Origin: Lentzea sp. NBRC 105346
Lineage (GTDB): Bacteria; Actinomycetota; Actinomycetes; Mycobacteriales; Pseudonocardiaceae
Length of the DNA: 64,000 bases
Direction of reading: 5' to 3'
NCBI RefSeq assembly: GCF_030269605.1
Contig: NZ_BSTQ01000004.1
Location: 124,001-188,000 of the forward strand
The notes beneath the pieces are model-generated. The model had not been told where the DNA came from. It did no database searches and saw nothing but the letters and a program-made list of their open reading frames with translations. Position 1 is the first letter of the stretch; each line of letters begins with the position of its first letter. The position numbers and the translations under genes were made by a program. Shown here in pieces: positions 17,463-25,108 of the stretch.

Positions 17463-18083
17463 TCAGCCGAGCCAGCGGACCATGTCGAACACGAGATCGG
17501 GCCCGTCCTGCTCGCCGACCTTCTGCCTGAGCTTCAGCCACACGACGTTGTCGCGCGTCGTCACCACGCAGAACGCCTTACCCACGGTGAGGTCTTCCTT
17601 CATGACCCTCGCGAGCGCCTTGCTCTGGGCCGCGCGCTGACAGTCCTCGCCCGACGCGGGCTCGGTCTCGGGGCCCACGCCCAGCGAGGTGAAGTCGTAG
17701 TGGCTGAGGCTGCCGGTGTAGCCGCAGGACTCGTACATCACGTCGCTGTCGCCGGTCTTCTCCGTCATCTTGGGGACGTCGAGGTCGACCCACGTGTAGC
17801 AGGACGGGAACGGTACCCGCAGCTCCGTGACGGCTTCCTTGTGGAACCGCGAGGAAGCCGTCGTCGGAGCAGCGGAGGTGGGCGTGGAAGCACCACCGGT
17901 CGTTGTCGCCTGCGCCGTCGTCTGCACCGTTGTGGTGGTCGCCGTCGAAGCGGGCTTGTCGGCCATGCACTTCGTCAGCGTCACCGTGAGGATCGTCGTG
18001 ATCACCCCGAGCGCGCCCGCCGTCAACCAGAACGTCTTGACCGCGCTGTGCTGCTTGGTCGTGCCGGGTGGCTGGTACGCCAC
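17463..18083 (-). CDS. Single-pass membrane protein with extracytoplasmic Thr-rich linker
   Basis: A 206-residue protein with a short basic N-terminus, one membrane helix (about 18-38, WLTAGALGVITTILTVTL), then a Thr/Ala-rich linker (about 45-80) and an extracellular domain of about 125 residues with four cysteines (SCYTW, ESCGY, EDCQR, AFCVV) likely forming two disulfides. It resembles DUF3558-like secreted or anchored proteins of actinomycetes, but I cannot confirm the family. No catalytic residues stand out. Confidence 0.7.
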   Translation of the reverse strand: MAYQPPGTTKQHSAVKTFWLTAGALGVITTILTVTLTKCMADKPASTATTTTVQTTAQATTTGGASTPTSAAPTTASSRFHKEAVTELRVPFPSCYTWVDLDVPKMTEKTGDSDVMYESCGYTGSLSHYDFTSLGVGPETEPASGEDCQRAAQSKALARVMKEDLTVGKAFCVVTTRDNVVWLKLRQKVGEQDGPDLVFDMVRWLG

Positions 18084-18152
18084 AGCTCTCCCCCTGTCGC
18101 CTGAGATAGCGACAGATTTTTCCGGTATGGCCGCAACGATGACAACGAAGTT

Positions 18153-18174
18153 GCTCCGTTCACACGAACGGAGC
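18153..18174 (-). terminator. Hairpin after aldo/keto reductase
   Basis: GCTCCGTTC (18153-18161) and GAACGGAGC (18166-18174) form a 9-bp stem with a 4-base loop. It starts 3 bases after the aldo/keto reductase stop codon on the minus strand. Confidence 0.65.
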
Positions 18175-18176
18175 AG

Positions 18177-19178
18177 TCACGGCCGGCTGGGACCCCAACC
18201 CGCGCCCGTGCGCTCGATGGCCTCGGCGATCTCGGAGATGTCCTCGGCGGACAGCTCCAGCGACGCCGCCGGCAGCCAGCCGTCGATCTGCGCCGGCCGC
18301 CGCGCGCCGACGATCGCGGCCGTCACGCCGGGCCACGCGAGGGTCCACGCCACGGCGACGGCAGCGACCGGCACGTCGTGGCGAAGCGCGATCGGCTCCA
18401 GTGCCGCGGCCAGTTCGAGGTTCGCCGCGAGGCCCGTGGAGAAGTCGGGCGACTGACGCCGCCAGTCGTTCTCCGGCAGCGATGCCACTCGCGCAGCCGA
18501 GAACGCGCCGGTGAGCAGCCCGGACTGCATGGGGGAGTAGACGATCACACCGGTGTCGTGCTCGGCGCACCACGCGATCTCCGGCGCGTTCTTGCGCTGG
18601 ATCGCGGAGAACGGCGGCTGCAGCGAGTCGACGTGCGAGACCTTCTCCGCCAGGTCGAGCGCCGGAACGTCGTGATTGGACAGACCGATGTAGCGGACCT
18701 TGCCGGACGCCTTGAGGTCCGCGAGCGTCTGCCAGTACTCCTCGATCGGCGTGCCGTCGTCCGTCGGCCAGTGCACCTGGTAGAGGTCGATCGTCTCGAC
18801 GTTCAGCCGGCGCAACGAGTCCTCCACCTCGCGGCGGACCGACGACGGCGCCATCACGCGGGCCGGTGGCTTGGCCGTGGGCGACTCGGCGTCCCAAACG
18901 AGACCGCACTTCGTGAACACGAAAGGACGATCGGCGTCGGACAAGCCCGACAAAGCACGCGCGACGACTTCCTCGGAATGCCCGAGCCCGTAGACGGCCG
19001 CGGTGTCGATCCAGTTCACGCCTTGCTCGATCGAGTAACGGATCGCGGCGATCGACTCGGCGTCGTCCTGCTCACCCCAGCCGTAGGCCCAGTCCCCGCC
19101 GCCGACGGCCCAGGCGCCGAACCCGACGCGGGTGATGTGCAGATCCGTGTTGCCGAGGCGGTTGGTGGGCAGGGACAC
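18177..19178 (-). CDS. Aldo/keto reductase
   Basis: A 333-residue TIM-barrel oxidoreductase. Signature stretches are GFGAWAVGGGDWAYG, the active-site region NWIDTAAVYGLGHSEE (Asp, Tyr), FVFTKCGLVW (catalytic Lys), DLYQVHWP (His) and IVGARRPAQIDG (NADP binding). It reduces aldehydes or ketones with NADPH. It starts with GTG at 19178, preceded by AAAGGAG. A 19-bp perfect palindrome lies 74 bases upstream of the start and is a likely operator. Confidence 0.9.
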   Translation of the reverse strand: MSLPTNRLGNTDLHITRVGFGAWAVGGGDWAYGWGEQDDAESIAAIRYSIEQGVNWIDTAAVYGLGHSEEVVARALSGLSDADRPFVFTKCGLVWDAESPTAKPPARVMAPSSVRREVEDSLRRLNVETIDLYQVHWPTDDGTPIEEYWQTLADLKASGKVRYIGLSNHDVPALDLAEKVSHVDSLQPPFSAIQRKNAPEIAWCAEHDTGVIVYSPMQSGLLTGAFSAARVASLPENDWRRQSPDFSTGLAANLELAAALEPIALRHDVPVAAVAVAWTLAWPGVTAAIVGARRPAQIDGWLPAASLELSAEDISEIAEAIERTGAGWGPSRP

Positions 19179-19534
19179 TTCGCGCTCCTTTGCGCTCGAG
19201 GCTGTGGTGCCCAGCCTCGTCGCGCGAGCCCGTTCGTGTCCAACACAAATAACTGCTCGGACCGAGCAGTGGTGGCGATCAATGCATCGGCGGTAGTGTC
19301 GAATTCGTTACCCGGCAAGCATGTTCACCGTTAACAGCGGTTGACATTCCCGCCCATCAGCTCTTGACTGGATGGTAGTTGCGCGTTCCACGGAAACGCA
19401 GCATATTCTTGCGTGTCAAACAAGACGCTGAACAGTCCAATGTGGAATTCCGCATTGCTCCACCTGTCTGATTGATCGCCCACGCGCGGGGAGATGTGCT
19501 TGCCGCATTCTCTCCCCACGAAGGGTTTTGCGCC
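19179..19534. other. 356-base divergent promoter region
   Basis: Lies between the minus-strand aldo/keto reductase and the plus-strand subtilisin. It holds a perfect 19-bp palindrome (19252-19270). It is somewhat richer in AT than flanking coding DNA around 19370-19450. TTGACA occurs at 19341-19346 but has no convincing -10 at proper spacing. No ORF or RNA gene is evident. Confidence 0.5.
19252..19270. promoter_or_regulatory. Perfect 19-bp palindrome, probable operator
   Basis: ACTGCTCGG (19252-19260), a central A, and CCGAGCAGT (19262-19270). Size and symmetry suit a TetR- or LacI-type dimer. It lies closer to the aldo/keto reductase than to the subtilisin gene. No cognate regulator is adjacent. 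Confidence 0.6.
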
Positions 19535-22500
19535 GTGATCAACTCAACGTCTCGGTGGAGACACCGCACCGGAGCGGCCCTGCTCGCCGCGGTGCTGGGT
19601 ACTTCCGGGCTCGGCTTCGCCGCCACCCCCGCTCTCGCGCAGGAGCAGCCGCAGCAGACCGAGCAGAAGCAGCTCGACAAGAACGACCGTGAGCTTCTCG
19701 CCGAGGCCGCCGCGCAGGGCAAGCCGACGGTCGACCTGCTGGTCGCCGCCGAGGACGGCAAGACCGACGCCGCGGTCAACGAGCTGAAGGCGCTCGGCGC
19801 CACGGTCCAGAAGACCGAGAAGGACGTCGACTACGTCAAGGTCACGATTCCCCGGGACAACGCCGAGAAGGCCGCCAAGCTGAAGTCGGTCGAGTCGGTC
19901 GACGTCGACGGCCTCATCGCGCTCGACAACCCGAAGCCCGAGGGCGCGGAGAACCCGCTGCCGCAGACGCCGCCGAGCGCGTCGACGCCCAAGGACAACC
20001 CGTACATGCCGATCGGTGACACGAAGGCATCGGACTTCACGGCGGCGAACCCGAAGTGGGACGGCCGCGGCACGACGATCGCGGTCCTCGACACCGGTGT
20101 CGACCTCGACACCCCGGCGCTGGCCACCACCAGCACCGGCGAGCGCAAGATCATCGACTGGTACAACGCGAACGCCACGAACTCCGGTGACGGCAGCTGG
20201 GTCGCGATGACCAAGACCGGCACGACCGGCAAGTTCACCAACGGCGGCCGCGAGTGGACCGCGCCGTCCACCGGTGGCCCGTACTCGTTCGGTCTGTTCA
20301 AGGAGACCGCGGGCGACTTCGGCGGTCCGGGCAGTGAGACCGGCGGCGACATCAACCGCGACGGCGACCGGCTCGACTCGTGGGGTGTCCTGCAGGACAT
20401 CACCACGAAGGAGGTCTTCGTCGACCTCGATGGTGACGGCAACTTCACCAACGAGAAGCGGATGATCGACTACAAGGTCAAGCAGGACTTCGCGTTCTTC
20501 GGTACGGACAACCCGGCGACCCCGGTGATCGACCGCATCGCGTTCGTCGTGCAGACCGACCGCTCGATCTACGACAACGCGGGCACCCCGTACGTCAACC
20601 TGGGCATGTCCGCCGCCGCGCACGGCACCCACGTCGCCGGCATCACCAGCGGCAACAAGCTGTTCGACGGCAAGATGACCGGTGCCGCCCCCGGCGCGAA
20701 GATCATGGCCGTCAAGGTCTGCCTCTCCACGCCGTCCTGCACCAGCTCCGGCCTGATCGACGGTGTCCTCTACGCCGCGCGCAACGGCGCCGACGTCGTG
20801 AACATCTCCATCGGCGGTCTGCCGGCCCTGAACGACGGCAACAACGCCCGTGCGGAGCTCTACAACCGCACGATCAACGAGTACAACGTCCAGCTGTTCA
20901 TCTCCGCGGGCAACAGCGGCGCCGGTGCGAACACCGTCGGCGACCCGTCCGTGGCGACGGACGCGGTGAGCGTCGGCTCGTACATCACCAAGCAGACCTG
21001 GCTGTCCAACTACGGATCGGTCACCAAGGACACCCAGAACCTGCACGGCTTCTCCTCGCGTGGTCCGCGTGAGGACGGCGGGTTCAAGCCGAACATCGTC
21101 GCGCCGGGCTCGGCGATCTCCACCACGCCGCGCTGGCAGGCCGGTGGCCCCGTCGCGGGCACCTACGCCCTGCCCGCCGGGTACTCGATGTTCAACGGCA
21201 CGTCCATGGCCGCCCCGCAGGCGACCGGTGCCGCCGCGCTGATCGTCGGCGCCTACAAGGCCACGCACAACGGCCAGCGCCCGACCTCGGCCGCCGTGCG
21301 CTACGCGATCCAGGGCAGCGCCTCGTACGTCCCGAACCTGGGTGCCTACGAGCAGGGCGCGGGTCTGTTCAACACGATCGCGGCCTACAACCTGCTCAAG
21401 AAGGACCCGAAGCCGAACGCCATCAAGACGGCCGTTCCGGTCAGCACGGTCCAGTCGAGCCAGCTGGCCACGCCGAACGTCGGTGTCGGCATCCACGACC
21501 GCGAGGGTGTCGAGGCGGGCAAGTCCTACACCCGCACCTACACGCTGACCCGCACCAGCGGTGCGAGCACGCCGGTCACGCACTCGGTGAAGTGGAAGGG
21601 CAACGACGGCACGTTCAGCTCCGCCAAGACGGTGCTGCTGCCGCTCAACCAGCCGGTCCTCTTCCCGGTGACGATCAACCCGAAGTCCGCCGGGGTGCAC
21701 TCCGCGGTGCTGGAGATCAACGACGTCATGACGTCGGGCGTTGACATCCAGACGCTGAACACGGTGTTCGCGACGACGAACTTCTCGGCCGCCAACAAGT
21801 TCGCGGTCACGAAGTCCGGCACGGTCAGCCGCAACAAGACGCAGCACCTGTTCGTCAACGTGCCCAAGGGCACGAGCGCCCTGAAGATCGACCTGCAGGG
21901 TGGCGGCGCCGAGGCCGGCAAGGGCCAGGTGCGATTCCTGCGCTTCACCCCGCAGGGTGTGCCGCTGGACAGCACCGCGTCGACCAGCTGCTACAACCCC
22001 GACGCCGGGGCCGGCTGCGCCGGTGGCACCGCCACCAGCCGCACGCTGACCAACCCGCTGCCGGGTGTGTGGGAGATCGTCGTCGAGGCGCGCCGGACGT
22101 CCGACACCCTCGACGCGCCGTACACGGTGACGGCCTCGGTGCTCGGCACGACCATCAGCCCGAACCCGGACGTCATCGCGTCCGCGCAGCTGGGTGTGCC
22201 GCTGAACCGCAGCTACACGGTCAACAACACGCAGGCCGCGTTCAACGGTCGCCTCGCGGCCGGTGCGGTCGGCAGCGCGAAGACGGCGCGCCCGTCGATC
22301 GCGAACGGTGCGACGACGATCTACGACGTCACGGTTCCGGCCGGCGCCTCGGCGCTGACGGCGACCATCGGCAACCCGTCCGACGCCGCCTCCGACCTCG
22401 ACCTCACCGTCCTCAACTGCACGACCGGCACCTGTGTGCAGGCCGGGCAGTCGGCCGACGGCGACTCCGAGGAATCGGTGACGGTCGCGAACCCGGCGGC

Positions 22501-22777
22501 CGGTGCGTGGAAGGTCGTGATCGACGGTTACGCGGTGCCCACGGGCAACACCGACTACGACTACTTCGACATCTACACGTCGTCGTCGCTCGGTTCGCTG
22601 ACCGTCTCGGACGCCAACGCCGACCGCGCCGCCGGTGCGTCGTGGAACGTCGCGGGCGTCTTCACGGCGAACGGTCAGCCGGGCGCCGGGCGCGTCCTGC
22701 GCGGTGACCTGGAGGTCCGCACCTCCGGCAACGACGTCGTCGGCCGCGGTGCCGTCATCGTCCAGTCGGTGAGCTAG
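19535..22777 (+). CDS. Large secreted subtilisin-family (S8) serine peptidase
   Basis: The start is the GTG at 19535, with GAAGGG nine bases upstream. The 1080-residue product has a signal peptide (about 1-36, ending ATPALA), an I9-like propeptide (about 60-130) and a split S8 catalytic domain with Asp186 (VLDTGVD), His363 (AAHGTHVAG), the oxyanion Asn in ISAGNSGAG and Ser557 (GTSMAAP). The 177 residues between Asp and His include two calcium-loop-like motifs (DINRDGDRLD and DLDGDGNF). After about residue 620 come several beta domains, including a PPC-like end (GAWKVVIDGYAV). It is secreted and self-processed. A convergent lipoprotein gene encodes a protein resembling its propeptide. Confidence 0.92.
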   Translation: MINSTSRWRHRTGAALLAAVLGTSGLGFAATPALAQEQPQQTEQKQLDKNDRELLAEAAAQGKPTVDLLVAAEDGKTDAAVNELKALGATVQKTEKDVDYVKVTIPRDNAEKAAKLKSVESVDVDGLIALDNPKPEGAENPLPQTPPSASTPKDNPYMPIGDTKASDFTAANPKWDGRGTTIAVLDTGVDLDTPALATTSTGERKIIDWYNANATNSGDGSWVAMTKTGTTGKFTNGGREWTAPSTGGPYSFGLFKETAGDFGGPGSETGGDINRDGDRLDSWGVLQDITTKEVFVDLDGDGNFTNEKRMIDYKVKQDFAFFGTDNPATPVIDRIAFVVQTDRSIYDNAGTPYVNLGMSAAAHGTHVAGITSGNKLFDGKMTGAAPGAKIMAVKVCLSTPSCTSSGLIDGVLYAARNGADVVNISIGGLPALNDGNNARAELYNRTINEYNVQLFISAGNSGAGANTVGDPSVATDAVSVGSYITKQTWLSNYGSVTKDTQNLHGFSSRGPREDGGFKPNIVAPGSAISTTPRWQAGGPVAGTYALPAGYSMFNGTSMAAPQATGAAALIVGAYKATHNGQRPTSAAVRYAIQGSASYVPNLGAYEQGAGLFNTIAAYNLLKKDPKPNAIKTAVPVSTVQSSQLATPNVGVGIHDREGVEAGKSYTRTYTLTRTSGASTPVTHSVKWKGNDGTFSSAKTVLLPLNQPVLFPVTINPKSAGVHSAVLEINDVMTSGVDIQTLNTVFATTNFSAANKFAVTKSGTVSRNKTQHLFVNVPKGTSALKIDLQGGGAEAGKGQVRFLRFTPQGVPLDSTASTSCYNPDAGAGCAGGTATSRTLTNPLPGVWEIVVEARRTSDTLDAPYTVTASVLGTTISPNPDVIASAQLGVPLNRSYTVNNTQAAFNGRLAAGAVGSAKTARPSIANGATTIYDVTVPAGASALTATIGNPSDAASDLDLTVLNCTTGTCVQAGQSADGDSEESVTVANPAAGAWKVVIDGYAVPTGNTDYDYFDIYTSSSLGSLTVSDANADRAAGASWNVAGVFTANGQPGAGRVLRGDLEVRTSGNDVVGRGAVIVQSVS

Positions 22778-22787
22778 TCCGGTAGTG

Positions 22788-22838
22788 CCGTTAAGGCCAC
22801 CTTCACTGCGTTGAGCGCAGTGAAGGTGGCCTTAACGG
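22788..22838. terminator. Very long bidirectional hairpin
   Basis: A perfect 23-bp inverted repeat (arms 22788-22810 and 22816-22838, loop TTGAG) lies between the convergent subtilisin and lipoprotein genes. The left arm begins CCGTTAAGGCCACC. A T-rich TGTTTCT follows on the plus strand. Stem length far exceeds what an intrinsic terminator needs, so it may belong to an extragenic palindrome family. Confidence 0.8.
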
Positions 22839-22843
22839 TGTTT

Positions 22844-23206
22844 CTAGGGTTCGGGATCGCGGTAGCTGAGCGGTTCGTCGACGTCCACCTTGGACACTCC
22901 CGGCAGGCCAGGGACGGCGTCGGCCTTTTCGATCGGCACCTCGGCCCGTACGTAGCCGATCTTCGGGTCCTGGGCCTCGACGCTCGCGCCCAGTTCCCTG
23001 AGCGCCTTCACGACGTCGTCGTGGCGTCCCTCCTTGACCGACACCATCACCGTGACGGACTTCGCGCCGTCACGTCTGGCCTGGTCGACATTGGTCTTGT
23101 TGATCGTGGGCGGCACGGTTGCGGTCACCTCCTGGGCCGGTGTGGCCTTGCTACCACAGCCCGAGAGCGTGAGCACGCACGCTGCGGCGACGAGCGCTCT
23201 TCTCAT
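22844..23206 (-). CDS. Lipoprotein resembling a stand-alone subtilisin propeptide
   Basis: A 120-residue protein with a lipobox (LTLSGC, Cys17), so it is probably anchored to the outer face of the membrane. Residues about 45-115 mirror the propeptide of the convergent subtilisin: VVKALRELGASVEAQ against AVNELKALGATVQ, YVRAEVPIEKAD against YVKVTIPRDNAE, and PGVSKVDVDEPL against KSVESVDVDGLI. The fold is therefore likely I9/propeptide-inhibitor-like. Free propeptide homologs in other organisms inhibit or help fold their protease. The ATG overlaps the stop of the upstream hydrolase (4 bases), so translation is coupled. Homology is judged by eye. Confidence 0.78.
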   Translation of the reverse strand: MRRALVAAACVLTLSGCGSKATPAQEVTATVPPTINKTNVDQARRDGAKSVTVMVSVKEGRHDDVVKALRELGASVEAQDPKIGYVRAEVPIEKADAVPGLPGVSKVDVDEPLSYRDPEP

Positions 23207-23964
23207 GCCTCCAGGACGGAGTCGCGCGTCCCAGTGGTTGCAGCGAGGAACCGGTTGATCCTGTCCGCCAGCAGCTCGGGCGCGAGCCGGTGCGCGATGT
23301 GGCCCTGCCGCGGCAGCACCTCGAGCGTCGCGTTCTCGATGTCCTGCTCGAGCACCCGCGCGGCACGGCCGTAGATGAGCTCGGGCCGGTCGCTGGTCTC
23401 GCCGAGCAGCAGCAGCGTCGGCACCTTGATCCGGCTCGGCGTGCTCGGGTCGTAGTCGAACGCGTCGACGGCCCGCAGTTCGGTGAACGTGCCGGCCATC
23501 AGCCCGAGCATCTCCGCCCAGCCGCGCGGATCCTTGGCACGGAACAGCTCGACGTACATTGGCGGGTCGCCGACCAGGTCGACCGCCAGGATCGAGAACG
23601 CCTCGTCGAGGTCGTCCCGGTCCATCGCGGCCTCGATCCGCCGCAGCGCGTCTCGGGCGAACGGCCCGTCGACCGGAACAACCGGTTCGTAGAGGACCAG
23701 GGCCGTGAGATCGTCGCGTTCGGCGGCGGTGAGGAACGCGATCAGGCCGCCGTAGCTGTGCCCGATGAGGACGGGGTTGCTCTTCGTGTCGAGAACCTGG
23801 TGGAGATCGTCGATCTCGGTCCGCAGCCCGTAGCTCTCTCCGTGGGGTTCGCTCTGCAGGCGGCCGCGCCGGTTGGGAACCGTGACGTCGCCGGGCAACC
23901 GGCCCGCGACCTCGGCCCAGTGGTCGGCGACGGTCTGCACGCCGTGGGTGATGACGATGTCCAT
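23203..23964 (-). CDS. Alpha/beta-fold hydrolase under MerR-type promoter
   Basis: A 253-residue hydrolase starting at the ATG at 23964. It has the oxyanion region THGVQTVADHW, the nucleophile elbow GHSYGG, a later Asp region and the His in RQGHIAHR. Substrate is unknown (an esterase or lactonase-like enzyme). The start is chosen because the promoter -10 element lies only 7 bases upstream, giving a leaderless mRNA; the ORF's earlier start would sit inside the operator. It is followed by the propeptide-like lipoprotein gene with a 4-base overlap, so both are likely induced together by the divergent MerR regulator. Confidence 0.85.
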   Translation of the reverse strand: MDIVITHGVQTVADHWAEVAGRLPGDVTVPNRRGRLQSEPHGESYGLRTEIDDLHQVLDTKSNPVLIGHSYGGLIAFLTAAERDDLTALVLYEPVVPVDGPFARDALRRIEAAMDRDDLDEAFSILAVDLVGDPPMYVELFRAKDPRGWAEMLGLMAGTFTELRAVDAFDYDPSTPSRIKVPTLLLLGETSDRPELIYGRAARVLEQDIENATLEVLPRQGHIAHRLAPELLADRINRFLAATTGTRDSVLEA

Positions 23965-23971
23965 GACGGCC

Positions 23972-24003
23972 AAAGTAGGCCTTGCCATTAGTGTCAAGGT
24001 CAA
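23972..24003 (-). promoter_or_regulatory. MerR-type promoter/operator with 20-bp spacer
   Basis: On the minus strand a -35 TTGACC (24003-23998) and -10 TACTTT (23977-23972) are separated by 20 bp, the overlong spacer typical of MerR-activated promoters. Between them lies the dyad CCTTG-N10-CAAGG (23980-23999). The -10 ends 7 bases before the hydrolase ATG. Confidence 0.7.
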
Positions 24004-24019
24004 GCCGTGGGGGTGATTT

Positions 24020-24373
24020 GTGCTGATAGGTGAACTGTCGGCGCTGACGGGGGTCAGCGCCAGGTCGTTGCGGTACTACGAGCAGGAAGGTCTGCTGACC
24101 TCGGCGCGGGACGGCAACGGCTACCGGGCGTTCGCGGAGGGCGACGTCGAGACCGTGCTGCGCATCCGCTCGTTGCTGAACGTGGGCCTGCCGTTGCGCA
24201 CCGTGCGCCAGATGCTGCCGTGCGTCATCGACGCCTCGCCGCGCCTGGACCCGTGCTCGGAGCTCCGGCAGACGTTGCACACCGAGCTCGAACGGCTGGA
24301 CGCCGCCGCCGCGGAGATCAGCCGGTGCCGCGACCTGATCACCGGCATCCTCGACCGGTCCGCTCCAGCATGA
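24020..24373 (+). CDS. MerR family transcriptional regulator
   Basis: A 117-residue protein with the MerR winged helix (LIGELSALTGVSARSLRYYEQEGLL), a GNGYRAF wing and a short dimerisation coiled coil (HTELERLDAAAAEISR). The C-terminus is short with a Cys at SRCRD and one at DPCSEL but no recognisable metal-site pattern, so it probably senses a small organic ligand. It is divergent from the hydrolase/lipoprotein operon and most likely binds the dyad in the shared promoter. It begins with GTG. Confidence 0.9.
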   Translation: MLIGELSALTGVSARSLRYYEQEGLLTSARDGNGYRAFAEGDVETVLRIRSLLNVGLPLRTVRQMLPCVIDASPRLDPCSELRQTLHTELERLDAAAAEISRCRDLITGILDRSAPA

Positions 24374-24440
24374 TCCCAATCGGGCCCCAACCGCGGGCGG
24401 TTTCCTCTTGCCGCGTGCGCGACAGGACGGAGACCGCCGC

Positions 24441-25064
24441 ATGACCTGGTTCGCGGACCTCACCCCGTACGAGTACCTGCGCTCGGTGCCCGGCATGGTC
24501 AACGTCGGCTGGCTGAGCAAGAAGGCGCCGTTCCCGACGGGCCCGGTGCCCGACGGCGTGCTGCCCGCGTTGCGCACGCTCGCCTCGCAGCGCACGCACG
24601 TCACGCGCGGCTGGCACTGGTGTGAGTTCTGCGGCGGGCATCGCGACGAGCGGGCGCGCGGGCACATGGAGATCCACGTTCCAGGGGCGGACGGGCGGAG
24701 CTACTCGGCGCCGGATCTCCTTCCGCACTACATCGAGGCGCACTCGTACCAGCCGCCGCTGGAGTTCGTCGAGGCCGTGCTGGGGTTCGCCCGGTTGTCC
24801 GAGATATCGGCTCCGGTCGCTTTCGGGTCGGTCACCTGGGATGTCACTCCGCCGCTGGAGCTGTTGCGGCTCACCGCGGTGCAGCTGGAGGGCGGGTTCC
24901 CGGTCAGCGTGCTGTTGCAGCCCGATCCGACCTGGGCGCAGGTGCGGGTCGGTGCGTTGATCCGGGAGTTGGTGCCTCCGTTGGCCGAGGGAGTGGAACT
25001 GTCCGTCGTGGAGGGTGCCGACGTGGTCGGTGTGTTGCGGATCTACTCGCCGCGCGGGTGTTGA
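24441..25064 (+). CDS. Hypothetical protein with Cys-rich WCEFCGG motif
   Basis: A 207-residue soluble protein that starts MTWFADLTPYEYLRS (ATG 24441, ribosome-binding GGAGA). It contains HWCEFCGGHRDE, a possible metal site, and LLPHYIEAHSYQPP. It resembles a common actinobacterial family of unknown function recalled as DUF7919. The C-terminal 100 residues (LRLTAVQLEGGFPVSVLLQP) look like a separate small alpha/beta domain. No operon partner is evident. Confidence 0.65.
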   Translation: MTWFADLTPYEYLRSVPGMVNVGWLSKKAPFPTGPVPDGVLPALRTLASQRTHVTRGWHWCEFCGGHRDERARGHMEIHVPGADGRSYSAPDLLPHYIEAHSYQPPLEFVEAVLGFARLSEISAPVAFGSVTWDVTPPLELLRLTAVQLEGGFPVSVLLQPDPTWAQVRVGALIRELVPPLAEGVELSVVEGADVVGVLRIYSPRGC

Positions 25065-25108
25065 CCGCGTCCCGCACGGGTACCCGCCCGTGAGGGAGGT
25101 GATGACGC

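Noticed and set aside
19341-19380. TTGACA promoter for the subtilisin gene
   Set aside because: No -10 box at 16-19 bp spacing and nearly 200 bases from the start codon.
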